Assembly (NCBI GenBank): GCA_937881575.1
Contig: CALGEI010000044.1
Span: 1-38,141, forward strand
Reading direction: 5' to 3'
Source: an uncultured Flavobacteriales bacterium
GTDB lineage: Bacteria; Bacteroidota; Bacteroidia; Flavobacteriales_D; Sanyastnellaceae
DNA: 38,141 nt
The notes beneath the pieces were generated by a model. The model saw only the letters and a list, made by a program, of their open reading frames with translations, was not told the DNA's origin and ran no database searches. Below, piece by piece: positions 22,231 to 30,490 of this stretch; within the stretch, counting starts at the first letter, position 1; every line of letters begins with the position of its first letter. Made by a program: the position numbers and the translations under genes.

Positions 22231-24456
22231 TTACTGACGCTTCCGCAAAATGGAAATAGGCCCGTGGTAGGTTTCACCATCGGAGCGTTTCAAGATGTAG
22301 TAATAGGTTCCCTCAGCGACGGGGTTGCCATTCATTCGACCATCCCATCCGCCTTTGTAGTCGTCATCCTGAAAGACCATATTTCCCCAGCGGTTGAAGA
22401 TTTCAATGCGGGAATTGGGAAATCCTTCAATGCCTGGAATCCGGAAAAAGTCGTTGTAGGTATCATTGTTCGGTGAGAAAACGTTTGGAATCTCCGTGTC
22501 GCACGCAATTAGACTGATCATGAAGGAAGCATCACTGCCACATTGATCAACCGCCCATACTTCCATCGTCCCTTGCTGCACCGTGGATTGATAGTTTCCA
22601 AAAGGACCAATGAACGTCACGAGGCTGTCCAAAAACTGATCAACGGCCACCCACGCAGAGTCTTGCGGATTCTGATTCGAATCAAAATTGGAATACTGCC
22701 ACGTATAGAAGGAATAAGAGCCTGTGCCACCTTCCAAGCCAAGACTCGCCTGGAGTCCAAGACAAACATCATCTTCGTCACCTGTAATGGGGGCGTAAAC
22801 GGGGATTTCGACTTCCCATTCGACGACAGATTCAGTTTCGCATGGATCGGTCACCGTCAAAATGACGGTTGAGCTCGTGTTGAGATTGACCAACTCGGTT
22901 TGGCTGTCTCCGCCTGTGGACCAATTGTAATCAAATGGCCCTACGCCCGTGTTGATTCCCGCTTGTAAATACACGCTATCTCCTGCGCAAAGCGGGTCAT
23001 TCAACTGGTCGATGTAGGTGTTCAATTCTGGAGGCTGTGTATACGCAACGGTGGCTTCGACTTCGTTGCCACAGACATCGGTCACCACGACATCTGCCGT
23101 TCCCGGATTGTTGGTCGTCACGACATTCACAGCGAGGGTGTCATTCGTCCCGGTACTCCATTGATAAGAATACGGGCCATACCCGCTAATGGGATTGACC
23201 TCCAGAACGGCCTCTCCTTGACAAATGCCTACAGGAGATTCAAAGTCAAGCGTCGTTTGTTCGAAATCTTGTATCACCAGGGTGGCCGATCGCAAGACGG
23301 AATCGCCGCACAGATTCGTGTACAGGTACTCGATGGTCACGGTTTCGGGGGCTTCGGCTTCTGCGTCAGCGTAGACAATCAATGGCAAATCATAAATGTA
23401 TTGTCCCACCAACATGATCACTTCCGGATCGATGGTTTCGTAATCGACACCGTTCGTCGCTGTACCTGAAATGGTCACATTCAACGTGTCTTCTGTCGTT
23501 GCGCTTGGACGAATGATTTTGAATATGGCATTGTTGCAGGATTCCACCACTGTTGTGTCTCCTAGAAAGATCTGATTTCCAGAAACGGATGCGCTGGCCA
23601 CCAGGTCAAATGCATTGGAGGAAAAGCTGCCTTCTTCTAAAACCACGATGGACTCCAAAGCGATGTCACTGCCGTCAGCAATGGCGAGCTTGATGTGATA
23701 CGTTGCGCCGCATTGGACCGCGTATTCTGCTGTAAACGGTACCGTGTAGCCGTTGATGCAAACATCGGTTCCCCCTTGATTGTCTTCGTAGTAAACAGCG
23801 TTTGTGCCCGAGTTGACTGAAGAGATGGTGATGGGCAAAATGGGGTCGGTATCGGGGACACCGGCAATGTTGACCGCTCCATCGGGAAATCCAGCTGGAC
23901 TATCGAACGGACCCGTAATCCCTGGTCCGCTCAAGAAAAAGGCGAAGACATCGTTGTATTGGGTATTGATCCACGTCTCGTACTCGTCTGATCCGAAGAC
24001 GTAATTGAAACTAATTGAATCCCCGCCGGAGACAAAATCAAACTCCAAGACACATCCATCGTTTACTGAAGTTACGGTGAAGTTTTGGCCGATCATCGGT
24101 GGAACAGAATTGGCGATGTCCAGCAAGTCTGGGTCAGCGAAGGCTCCTCCGAGACAGTCGTCGCAGGTGTTGATGGAGCATTCGAGGTTTTCTGAAGCAT
24201 CCGTGCTCAGAACCAATCCTGAAGCGATGGAAAAGGAATCTTCTCCTTGGGTTAAATAGCCCAATTGTGAGATCCCACCCGTGTACGTCACGTTGAACGC
24301 TTCAACACCATCACCAAGAAGCACGGTGTTGACATATTCTTCGGGCGTGAGTCCCTGTTCCACTTGAATCTGACCTTGTGCTGGAGTCCAAGCGAACAAA
24401 AGATACGCCAGTCCTAAAACCCAATGGCCTGAGGTTCTCTGTTGGCCCTTCTTCAT
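22231..24456 (-). CDS. Secreted T9SS type B sorting-domain protein with choice-of-anchor L domain
   Basis: A 741-residue secreted or surface protein. A signal peptide (about 1-28, with a hydrophobic core from VLGLAYLLFAW) is followed by a choice-of-anchor L-like region (about 30-300, with ASGLVLSTDA and FNYVFGSDEYETWINTQYN), several Ig/PKD-like beta-sandwich repeats with YSYQWSTG and DYNWSTGGDS units, and a C-terminal CHU_C/gliding-type domain of about 85 residues (IPNVFSPNNDTYNDFFRIPG, IEIFNRWGNMVF, GGWDGR, GTYYYIL). Such type B domains direct export through the type IX system. I chose ATG 24456 because it gives a normal signal peptide; ATG 24513 would add 19 residues and better fits the promoter box at 24541. 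The ligand or function is unknown; adhesion or motility is plausible. Confidence 0.88.
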   Translation of the reverse strand: MKKGQQRTSGHWVLGLAYLLFAWTPAQGQIQVEQGLTPEEYVNTVLLGDGVEAFNVTYTGGISQLGYLTQGEDSFSIASGLVLSTDASENLECSINTCDDCLGGAFADPDLLDIANSVPPMIGQNFTVTSVNDGCVLEFDFVSGGDSISFNYVFGSDEYETWINTQYNDVFAFFLSGPGITGPFDSPAGFPDGAVNIAGVPDTDPILPITISSVNSGTNAVYYEDNQGGTDVCINGYTVPFTAEYAVQCGATYHIKLAIADGSDIALESIVVLEEGSFSSNAFDLVASASVSGNQIFLGDTTVVESCNNAIFKIIRPSATTEDTLNVTISGTATNGVDYETIDPEVIMLVGQYIYDLPLIVYADAEAEAPETVTIEYLYTNLCGDSVLRSATLVIQDFEQTTLDFESPVGICQGEAVLEVNPISGYGPYSYQWSTGTNDTLAVNVVTTNNPGTADVVVTDVCGNEVEATVAYTQPPELNTYIDQLNDPLCAGDSVYLQAGINTGVGPFDYNWSTGGDSQTELVNLNTSSTVILTVTDPCETESVVEWEVEIPVYAPITGDEDDVCLGLQASLGLEGGTGSYSFYTWQYSNFDSNQNPQDSAWVAVDQFLDSLVTFIGPFGNYQSTVQQGTMEVWAVDQCGSDASFMISLIACDTEIPNVFSPNNDTYNDFFRIPGIEGFPNSRIEIFNRWGNMVFQDDDYKGGWDGRMNGNPVAEGTYYYILKRSDGETYHGPISILRKRQ

Positions 24457-24540
24457 CGAAAAAGGCTTCGAAAAACAGCCTCGGGGATTGAATGTGCGAA
24501 TGGAGTGGTTCATGGATAGGATACAGAGCGTGGATACATT

Positions 24541-24548
24541 CAAACATA
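24541..24548 (-). promoter_or_regulatory. -7 box upstream of the T9SS type B cargo gene
   Basis: Minus-strand TATGTTTG matches TAnnTTTG exactly. It lies 27 bases before the in-frame ATG at 24513 and 84 bases before ATG 24456, within the 172-base divergent gap shared with the ABC ATPase gene. A TTG 15 bases upstream could serve as -33, though the spacer is short. Confidence 0.55.
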
Positions 24549-24628
24549 CGCGGATTTTAAACGCAAGTTCGGACGATTGAATTGGACTGCTAACATTGGA
24601 CCTTGGATTTCATCAATACCTTAGCCCC

Positions 24629-25303
24629 ATGAAAACGCTCATTGCCCTGCAAGGGTTGCGCAAGACGTATACCATCGGAGCCCAGGTTGTCCACGCCTTG
24701 GATGGTTTGGACTTGCAGATTGATCGCAATGAATACGTGGCGCTTATGGGGCCCTCTGGAAGTGGGAAGTCCACTTTAATGAACATTTTGGGTTGTTTGG
24801 ACTCTCCTACATCGGGCAATTACACCTTGAACCAGCAGGATGTCGCCCACCTCAATGAGGATCAACTGGCTGAAATCCGCAACCGTGAAATTGGATTTGT
24901 CTTCCAGACGTTCAATTTGTTGCCTCGATATACTGCGCTTGAAAATGTGGCATTGCCATTGATCTATGCGGGCCTCGGAAAAGAGAGTCGGGAGCAACGA
25001 GCGAAGGAAGTGCTGGAACAAGTCGGACTGTCGGATCGGATGAGCCACCGTCCCAATGAACTGAGTGGTGGACAGCGGCAACGGGTAGCCGTTGCACGAG
25101 CACTTGTAAACCGACCGTCCATTATCTTAGCGGATGAACCAACGGGCAATCTGGATACAGCCACATCCATGGAGATCATGGCACTGTTTCAAGAGATTCA
25201 AGAGGCTGGCAATACCGTGATCTTGGTCACACATGAAGAAGACATTGCGGCCTGTGCCAAGCGTGTGGTGCGATTGCGTGATGGTAAATTGGACTCAAAC
25301 TAA
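24629..25303 (+). CDS. LolD/MacB-type ABC transporter ATP-binding protein
   Basis: A 224-residue ATPase of the LolD/MacB/FtsE class that powers lipoprotein release or efflux permeases. It has Walker [10 protein letters not shown] (K47), the Q-loop in [20 protein letters not shown], the signature [15 protein letters not shown], Walker [13 protein letters not shown], and the switch His in LVTHEED. No permease gene is adjacent, so its partner is encoded elsewhere. The frame is open from 24596, but ATG 24629 gives the usual family start ([14 protein letters not shown]). A weak -7-like TAACATTG lies at 24591-24598. asnS follows after 116 bases without a clear terminator. Family secure, exact substrate open. 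Confidence 0.9.
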   Translation: MKTLIALQGLRKTYTIGAQVVHALDGLDLQIDRNEYVALMGPSGSGKSTLMNILGCLDSPTSGNYTLNQQDVAHLNEDQLAEIRNREIGFVFQTFNLLPRYTALENVALPLIYAGLGKESREQRAKEVLEQVGLSDRMSHRPNELSGGQRQRVAVARALVNRPSIILADEPTGNLDTATSMEIMALFQEIQEAGNTVILVTHEEDIAACAKRVVRLRDGKLDSN

Positions 25304-25419
25304 GCTCGCCCCGTACCCGGAACATTGTTGATTTCTGGATAGCGTTGAAGCGAGGTTCTGCAGTTCCTGACGTTTCTTTGTGTTAGGCGACACGAGTCGT
25401 TTTAAATAAGATAGAATTC

Positions 25420-26850
25420 ATGCAACGCGAACGCATTGTCAACTTGCGCGATGAAGCGCACATTGGAAAAGAATTGACCGTCTGCGGTTGGGTTCGAACA
25501 TTTCGAAACAATCAATTCATAGCCCTGAATGATGGGTCATGTTTGGGTAATTTGCAGTTGGTCATTGATCGTGAGAGCATCCCGGAATCGACGCAAAAAC
25601 GACTCACGACAGGGGCTTCGATTCGAGCGAAAGGGCGACTCGAAAAATCACAAGGTCAAGGCCAATTGACGGAATTGAAGGTGATGGAATTGGAGGTCCT
25701 AGGAGATGCGGATCCCGAGACGTATCCCATCCAGATGAAGCGTCATACGCTTGACTTTTTGCGCGAGAAGGCCCATTTGCGATTTAGGACAAGCACTTTT
25801 GGTGCCGTTTTCCGCGTGCGTCATGCATTGAACTTCGCGGTCCACAAGTTTTTTACAGATGGCGGTTTTTTCCAGATGCACACTCCCATCATAACCGGGA
25901 GTGATGCAGAAGGAGCGGGAGAGATGTTTCAGGTCACCACGTTGGATGTAAACGACCCGCCTCGCGATGAAGCTGGAGCGGTGGACTTCTCGGAGGACTT
26001 CTTCGGCAAGCCGTCAAATTTGACGGTGAGCGGGCAGCTCGAAGCTGAATTGGGCGCGATGGCCTTAGGCCAAGTGTACACCTTTGGTCCCACCTTCCGA
26101 GCAGAAAATTCGAATACATCCCGTCACCTCGCAGAATTTTGGATGATTGAGCCGGAAGTGGCTTTTGCTGATTTGTCAGACAACATGGCCTTGGCGGAAG
26201 CGTGTCTGAAAAGTGTGCTGAGCGATGTGTTGAGCCAGTGTGACGAGGACTTGATGTTCCTCGAAGAGCGAGAGGCTAACGCAGAGAAGGCGCTGCCGCA
26301 AGACCAGCGTCAAAGCCATCCGTTGCGTGCCCGATTGCAAGCCGTTGTGGACGCTCCATTCCAGCATGTCACCTACACAGAAGCCATCGATTTGTTGCGG
26401 AACTCCAAGCCGTTCAAAAAGAAGAAGTTTAAGTATCCTGTTGAATGGGGAATTGATCTTCAAAGTGAACACGAGCGTTGGCTCGTCGAGAAGCACTTCA
26501 ATGGTCCTGTGATCATCACGGACTATCCCGCGGGGATCAAGGCCTTCTACATGCGCTCTAACGAGGATGGAAAAACCGTGGCGGCGATGGACGTTTTGGT
26601 TCCAGGCATTGGGGAGTTGATTGGAGGGAGCCAACGGGAAGAGCGTTTGGATCGCCTGAAGGAGAAATGCGCGGAATTTGATATTCCTGAGGAGCACGTT
26701 TGGTGGTATTTGGATACCAGGAAGTTTGGCTCGGCCGTGCACAGCGGTTTTGGCATGGGTTTTGAAAGGTTGGTGATGTACGTCACCGGCATGACCAACA
26801 TCCGAGACGTCATACCGTTTCCGCGAACCCCACAAAACGCAGAGTTTTAA
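25420..26850 (+). CDS. asnS: Asparaginyl-tRNA synthetase
   Basis: AsnRS charges tRNA-Asn. The 476-residue class IIb enzyme has an N-terminal OB-fold anticodon-binding domain (about 1-110, TVCGWVRTFRNNQFIALNDG), motif 1 around FFTDGGFFQMHTPIITGSDA, motif 2 in TFGPTFRAENSNTSRHLAEF and motif 3 in GFGMGFERLVMYVTG. The start SDAEGAGEMF and the lack of an AspRS-type insertion favour AsnRS over AspRS. rpoN begins 14 bases after the stop, so the two are probably cotranscribed. The upstream 116-base gap shows a TTTG at 25377-25380 but only a poor -7 match (TAAATAAG). Confidence 0.95.
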   Translation: MQRERIVNLRDEAHIGKELTVCGWVRTFRNNQFIALNDGSCLGNLQLVIDRESIPESTQKRLTTGASIRAKGRLEKSQGQGQLTELKVMELEVLGDADPETYPIQMKRHTLDFLREKAHLRFRTSTFGAVFRVRHALNFAVHKFFTDGGFFQMHTPIITGSDAEGAGEMFQVTTLDVNDPPRDEAGAVDFSEDFFGKPSNLTVSGQLEAELGAMALGQVYTFGPTFRAENSNTSRHLAEFWMIEPEVAFADLSDNMALAEACLKSVLSDVLSQCDEDLMFLEEREANAEKALPQDQRQSHPLRARLQAVVDAPFQHVTYTEAIDLLRNSKPFKKKKFKYPVEWGIDLQSEHERWLVEKHFNGPVIITDYPAGIKAFYMRSNEDGKTVAAMDVLVPGIGELIGGSQREERLDRLKEKCAEFDIPEEHVWWYLDTRKFGSAVHSGFGMGFERLVMYVTGMTNIRDVIPFPRTPQNAEF

Positions 26851-26864
26851 ATCCAACACGCTCC

Positions 26865-28346
26865 ATGCTCAGGCAATCCATTCAACAGAAACTGCTTCAA
26901 AAACTGTCTCCTCAACAGATTCAGTTGATGAAATTGTTGCAGCTTCCAACGATGGAGTTGGAGGTTCGGATCAAGGAAGAGCTGGAAGCCAATCCGGCGC
27001 TTGAAGAAGGAGCTGAGGAGGAGAATTGGGATGATCAAAACCAGGAAGAAGCGGAGAAGGGAGATGATTCAGACGCCATGTCTGAGTTTGATTTTCAAGA
27101 CTACCTGGATGATGAAACGCCGGATTACCGTTTGACTATTCGGAATCAAGGAATGGACGAAGAGGATCGGTCGGTTCCTTATTCGGGGGGCGAGACATTT
27201 TTTGAGTTGCTTCAGAGTCAACTTGGTTTGCTGGATGTGGATGACAAAACACGTTGGATGGCGAAGCATGTGATTGGAAATTTGGATGATGCCGGGTATC
27301 TGCGGAGAGATTTGGATAGCATTGTAAACGACTTGGCTTTTACCGAGGGGGTCGTTGTTGAACGTTCTGTTATTGAAGCGGCTTTGAAAGTCGTGCAACG
27401 ATTGGATCCTGCGGGAGTGGGTGCACGCGACCTTCGCGAGTGTCTGCAATTGCAGTTGAGAAGAAAGTTTGAATCAGCCACTGGACAAAAACATCAACTC
27501 GCTAGAAAATTGGCTCAGCGGATCGCTTTGGAAATTTTGGAAGAGCACTTTGACGCGTTTTCAAAAAAACATTTTGCTCGGATTCAAAAGGCGATGGACA
27601 TAGACGAGGAAGCCTTAAAGGATGCCTTGGATGAAATCACTGCGCTGAACCCCAAACCAGGAAATTCAGGGAGCGATTCCAATCGGGGCGGTGCCGTGCA
27701 CGTGGTTCCTGATTTTTTGTTGGCCGTCGAGGATGATGAACTGCGGCTGCAGCTGAACCAGCGCAACGCTCCTGAACTGCGCATCAGTCCGATGTACAAG
27801 GAAATGATGCAGACGTATGCTGCCGGTTCCAAGCCCAATGCGCAGCAAAAGGATGCCCTCGCATTTGTCAAGCAGAAAGTGGATTCTGCCAAGTGGTTTG
27901 TCGATGCGGTGCGGCAACGACAGCATACGCTGACCATCACCATGCAGGCTATTATTGACCATCAAAAAACGTATTTCTTCACAGGGGATGAGGTGGATTT
28001 GCGTCCGATGATTTTAAAAGACATTGCGGATGTCGTGGGAATGGACATCAGCACCATCTCACGTGTGGCTAACAGCAAATACATACAAACCCCCTACGGC
28101 ACGTTCCTTTTGAAATCGTTTTTCAGTGAGAGCATGACGACGGAAACAGGAGAGGAGGTCAGTTCTCGCGAGGTTAAGAAAATCTTACAAGAAGCGATTG
28201 AGGCGGAAGACAAGCGCAAACCCTTGGCAGACGAAAAACTGGGCAAACTCCTCAATGACAAGGGGTACAATATCGCCCGCAGAACGGTCGCCAAATATCG
28301 AGAGCAACTGGGGGTTCCTGTGGCGCGCTTGAGAAAACAGCTCTAA
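26865..28346 (+). CDS. rpoN: RNA polymerase sigma-54 factor
   Basis: RpoN directs core polymerase to -24/-12 promoters opened by enhancer-binding AAA+ activators. The 493-residue protein begins with the Gln/Leu-rich activator-interaction region (SPQQIQLMKLLQLPTMELE), has a very acidic spacer (about 48-80), the core-binding domain, a helix-turn-helix around 390-420 (VVGMDISTISRVANSKY) and the diagnostic RpoN box ARRTVAKYRE (471-480). No sigma-54 activator gene lies in the window. The downstream PAP2-like gene starts within its stop codon (TAATG). Identification is secure. Confidence 0.96.
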   Translation: MLRQSIQQKLLQKLSPQQIQLMKLLQLPTMELEVRIKEELEANPALEEGAEEENWDDQNQEEAEKGDDSDAMSEFDFQDYLDDETPDYRLTIRNQGMDEEDRSVPYSGGETFFELLQSQLGLLDVDDKTRWMAKHVIGNLDDAGYLRRDLDSIVNDLAFTEGVVVERSVIEAALKVVQRLDPAGVGARDLRECLQLQLRRKFESATGQKHQLARKLAQRIALEILEEHFDAFSKKHFARIQKAMDIDEEALKDALDEITALNPKPGNSGSDSNRGGAVHVVPDFLLAVEDDELRLQLNQRNAPELRISPMYKEMMQTYAAGSKPNAQQKDALAFVKQKVDSAKWFVDAVRQRQHTLTITMQAIIDHQKTYFFTGDEVDLRPMILKDIADVVGMDISTISRVANSKYIQTPYGTFLLKSFFSESMTTETGEEVSSREVKKILQEAIEAEDKRKPLADEKLGKLLNDKGYNIARRTVAKYREQLGVPVARLRKQL

Positions 28347-28987
28347 TGGAATCGTTGACCGCATTGAACAGGCCTTGGTGGGCACGCATCGTTTCGACAG
28401 TGCTGCACCCGCTGGTGATGCCCATGATAACCTTGGTGCTCTTGTTTGCTTTCGATCCTTACCTGAGGACGATGCCAGGTGTTTTTGTTTACCTACTTGT
28501 GGTTGTTGTGGTGAATACAGCGGCTCCGGCCATTTCTCTTTATGTCCTGTATCGAAAAGGGTTTTTGAGCGATTTGGAAATCGCCAAGCGCTCTGAACGG
28601 ACGTTGCCCTTTCTCATCGTTTTGGCCTATTTCATCCTCACCTATGTCTTGCTGGTGACAGGAGAAACGCTCTACATTCCTTCTGTCTACCTTTCCACTT
28701 GGGTCGGATTGATTGCTTCCATCGCACTGGCACTTTTCGTTACAAAGCGATTTAAGATCAGCATGCACATGCTCGGCCAAGGCGGGGCTTTGGGCACTGT
28801 GATGGCCGTGCAAAATTTGCATTTTGAGTCCAATTTTGAGCTCAACGCCGTCTTGGTTCTGCTCGCTGGTGCCGTTGGATGGGCAAGGATCCGTTTGGGG
28901 GTGCACCGCCACGTGGAGGTTTATTCCGGTTATTTGCTCGGGTTCTCGGTGTGCTTCCTTATTGTCTTATTGGGTTGGGGAGGATAA
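28346..28987 (+). CDS. PAP2-like multi-pass membrane protein
   Basis: A 213-residue protein with six or so hydrophobic segments. Between segments it carries KISMHMLGQGGALGTVMAVQ and, near the end, RIRLGVHRHVEVYSGYLLGF, which resemble the second and third motifs of PAP2-type phosphatases (HxxG... and RxxxxxHxxxEVxxG). The first PAP2 motif (KxxxxxxRP) is replaced by something like KRSERTLPF. It may be a lipid phosphatase or a non-catalytic relative. Its ATG shares a base with the rpoN stop codon, so translation is coupled. It is convergent with galE, 14 bases apart, with no visible terminator. Membrane nature is clear; the enzymatic role is tentative. Confidence 0.72.
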   Translation: MESLTALNRPWWARIVSTVLHPLVMPMITLVLLFAFDPYLRTMPGVFVYLLVVVVVNTAAPAISLYVLYRKGFLSDLEIAKRSERTLPFLIVLAYFILTYVLLVTGETLYIPSVYLSTWVGLIASIALALFVTKRFKISMHMLGQGGALGTVMAVQNLHFESNFELNAVLVLLAGAVGWARIRLGVHRHVEVYSGYLLGFSVCFLIVLLGWGG

Positions 28988-29001
28988 GTGGCCTTCACTG
29001 A

Positions 29002-30036
29002 TTAGCTCGTCTCGCCGAGTTTTTTTTGCCAATTCCATGCATCCTTTAAAGCCTCTTCGAGCGAAAGCTCGCACTCCCAGCCGATCAACTTTTTTGCTTT
29101 TTTCGCATCGGCATAGATGGCCGTTACGTCACCGGGCCTGCGGGGTCCAATGGCATGGGGAACTTGAATGTTGTTCGCGGTTTCAAATGCTTGGATCACT
29201 TGTAAAACAGTGCTGCCATTCCCCGTTCCCAAGTTGAGGGCCTCGCAAGCATGGTGCTGATCTTGCAACCAATTCAATGCTGCAACATGGGCTTTGGCTA
29301 GGTCAACCACATGGATGTAATCGCGCACGCAAGTCCCGTCAGCCGTCGGGTAGTCATTGCCAAAAACAGTCAAGGGATCCCTCAGGCCGGCCGTGGCTTG
29401 TGTTAAAAACGGAATCAAGTTATTGGGGTGTCCTAAGGGCAATTCACCGATCAAACCCGTGGGGTGCGCTCCAATGGGGTTGAAATAACGCAACAAGGTG
29501 ACATTCAGCTCGGAATGGGCGAAATGCGCATCCGAAATGAGACGTTCGCAGGCCTGTTTGGTGTAACCATAAGGAGATTCAGCGGGAAGGAAAGGCGCGT
29601 GTTCATCAACGGGAATCTGCTCAGGCTGACCGTACACGGTGCAACTACTTGAAAAGACAAACGACCCCACACCATGTCGATGCATGACCGCGAGAAGCGC
29701 AGCCGTCGATCCAATGTTGTTGCGGAAATATTGAAGTGGCTCAGCTGTACTTTCTCCCACAGCCTTGAAAGCAGCAAAATGAATGACCCCAGCGATGTTC
29801 CCCTGTTGCAAACAGGATTCAAACACCCCATTGAGTGCTGTCTCATCGCAGCAATCCACTTCAAACAATTGAGGTCTGCGGTTGAGGATGCGCTCCAAGC
29901 CGTCCAAGACGCGAGGATGAGAATTGGAGAAGTTGTCGATGATTACAGGCTCATATCCGGCGTGGATCAATTCAACAACCGTATGCGATCCAATGTACCC
30001 CGCACCACCTGTGATAATAACTTGATTCAACTTCAT
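29002..30036 (-). CDS. galE: UDP-glucose 4-epimerase
   Basis: An extended short-chain dehydrogenase that inverts C4 of UDP-hexoses, linking glucose and galactose (or N-acetylhexosamine) pools for surface polysaccharides. The 344-residue protein has the NAD motif GGAGYIGSH (G10-G16), the SSSCTVYG strand with S131, and the catalytic Y156xxxK160 in SPYGYTK. Also visible are RYFNPIGAHPTG and RRPGDVTAIYAD. The residue matching E. coli Tyr299/human Cys307 is I307, which bears on substrate range (see findings). I chose ATG 30036 (MKLNQVIITGG) because the frame upstream crosses the promoter. An exact -7 box ends 5 bases before this ATG. It stands alone rather than in a gal operon. Confidence 0.93.
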   Translation of the reverse strand: MKLNQVIITGGAGYIGSHTVVELIHAGYEPVIIDNFSNSHPRVLDGLERILNRRPQLFEVDCCDETALNGVFESCLQQGNIAGVIHFAAFKAVGESTAEPLQYFRNNIGSTAALLAVMHRHGVGSFVFSSSCTVYGQPEQIPVDEHAPFLPAESPYGYTKQACERLISDAHFAHSELNVTLLRYFNPIGAHPTGLIGELPLGHPNNLIPFLTQATAGLRDPLTVFGNDYPTADGTCVRDYIHVVDLAKAHVAALNWLQDQHHACEALNLGTGNGSTVLQVIQAFETANNIQVPHAIGPRRPGDVTAIYADAKKAKKLIGWECELSLEEALKDAWNWQKKLGETS

Positions 30037-30041
30037 GCAGT

Positions 30042-30049
30042 CAAAGTTA
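30042..30049 (-). promoter_or_regulatory. -7 box immediately before galE
   Basis: Minus-strand TAACTTTG is an exact TAnnTTTG match ending 5 bases before the galE ATG, predicting a leaderless or nearly leaderless transcript. Confidence 0.6.
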
Positions 30050-30113
30050 GTGATGGTCAAGATGGCCTCAGTGCGTGGTGAAACTTTTTGCACTCCATTC
30101 CGTAAGGAAGTAT

Positions 30114-30452
30114 ATGAAAAGCCCTCAGCGACTCGGCCATCTTGTGGAAGTCTTCCAAGGCAACCAACCTTTGGTAGAGGGCCTGGTGGTGCTTTTTCTC
30201 GAACATACACCCTTGTTGCTCGCCGAACTTTTGATGCTCATCCGTGAAAACAGGATCAATGAATTCCATGGTGTCGCATTTCGACTCAAGTCGAATTTGC
30301 GCGTTTTGGGTTTTCCTGAGATTCGCAATCAAGTGGATGCGATTGGTAGTGCGTTAAGAGGAGGTATGCCCTCAGCTGAGCTCGAGTCTGATCTGCAGAC
30401 TCTTGAGACGTCGCTTCTCGAGGCTTGTCATCAATTGAGCGCAGCGCACTGA
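30114..30452 (+). CDS. Hpt-like protein lacking the phospho-acceptor histidine
   Basis: A 112-residue, mostly helical cytoplasmic protein. The region FHGVAFRLKSNLRVLGFPEI (51-70) resembles the histidine phosphotransfer (Hpt) signature AHxLKGSSxxLG, with L58, K59, S60, L65 and G66 in place. At the position of the phosphorylated His there is F56 (codon TTT); the nearest His is H52, one helical turn earlier. Flanking helices (LLLAELLMLIREN before, SDLQTLETSLLEACHQL after) fit an Hpt four-helix bundle. I chose ATG 30114; the frame opens at 30075 but that part crosses the galE promoter region. It is divergent from galE and lies 38 bases before the DUF4301 gene, which has its own promoter box. The Hpt assignment is moderate; an unrelated helical protein is possible. 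Confidence 0.6.
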   Translation: MKSPQRLGHLVEVFQGNQPLVEGLVVLFLEHTPLLLAELLMLIRENRINEFHGVAFRLKSNLRVLGFPEIRNQVDAIGSALRGGMPSAELESDLQTLETSLLEACHQLSAAH

Positions 30453-30478
30453 CGCTTCCAAACTCATTTCATAAAGTG

Positions 30479-30486
30479 TAAATTTG
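30479..30486 (+). promoter_or_regulatory. -7 box immediately before the DUF4301 gene
   Basis: TAAATTTG is an exact TAnnTTTG match ending 4 bases before ATG 30491. It predicts transcription starting at the A of the start codon. No -33 TTG is present at the standard spacing. Confidence 0.6.
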
Positions 30487-30490
30487 TTCC

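Noticed and set aside
26176-26859. Open frame of 227 codons antisense to asnS
   Set aside because: asnS is certain on the other strand and the antisense product shows no recognisable motif or start context.
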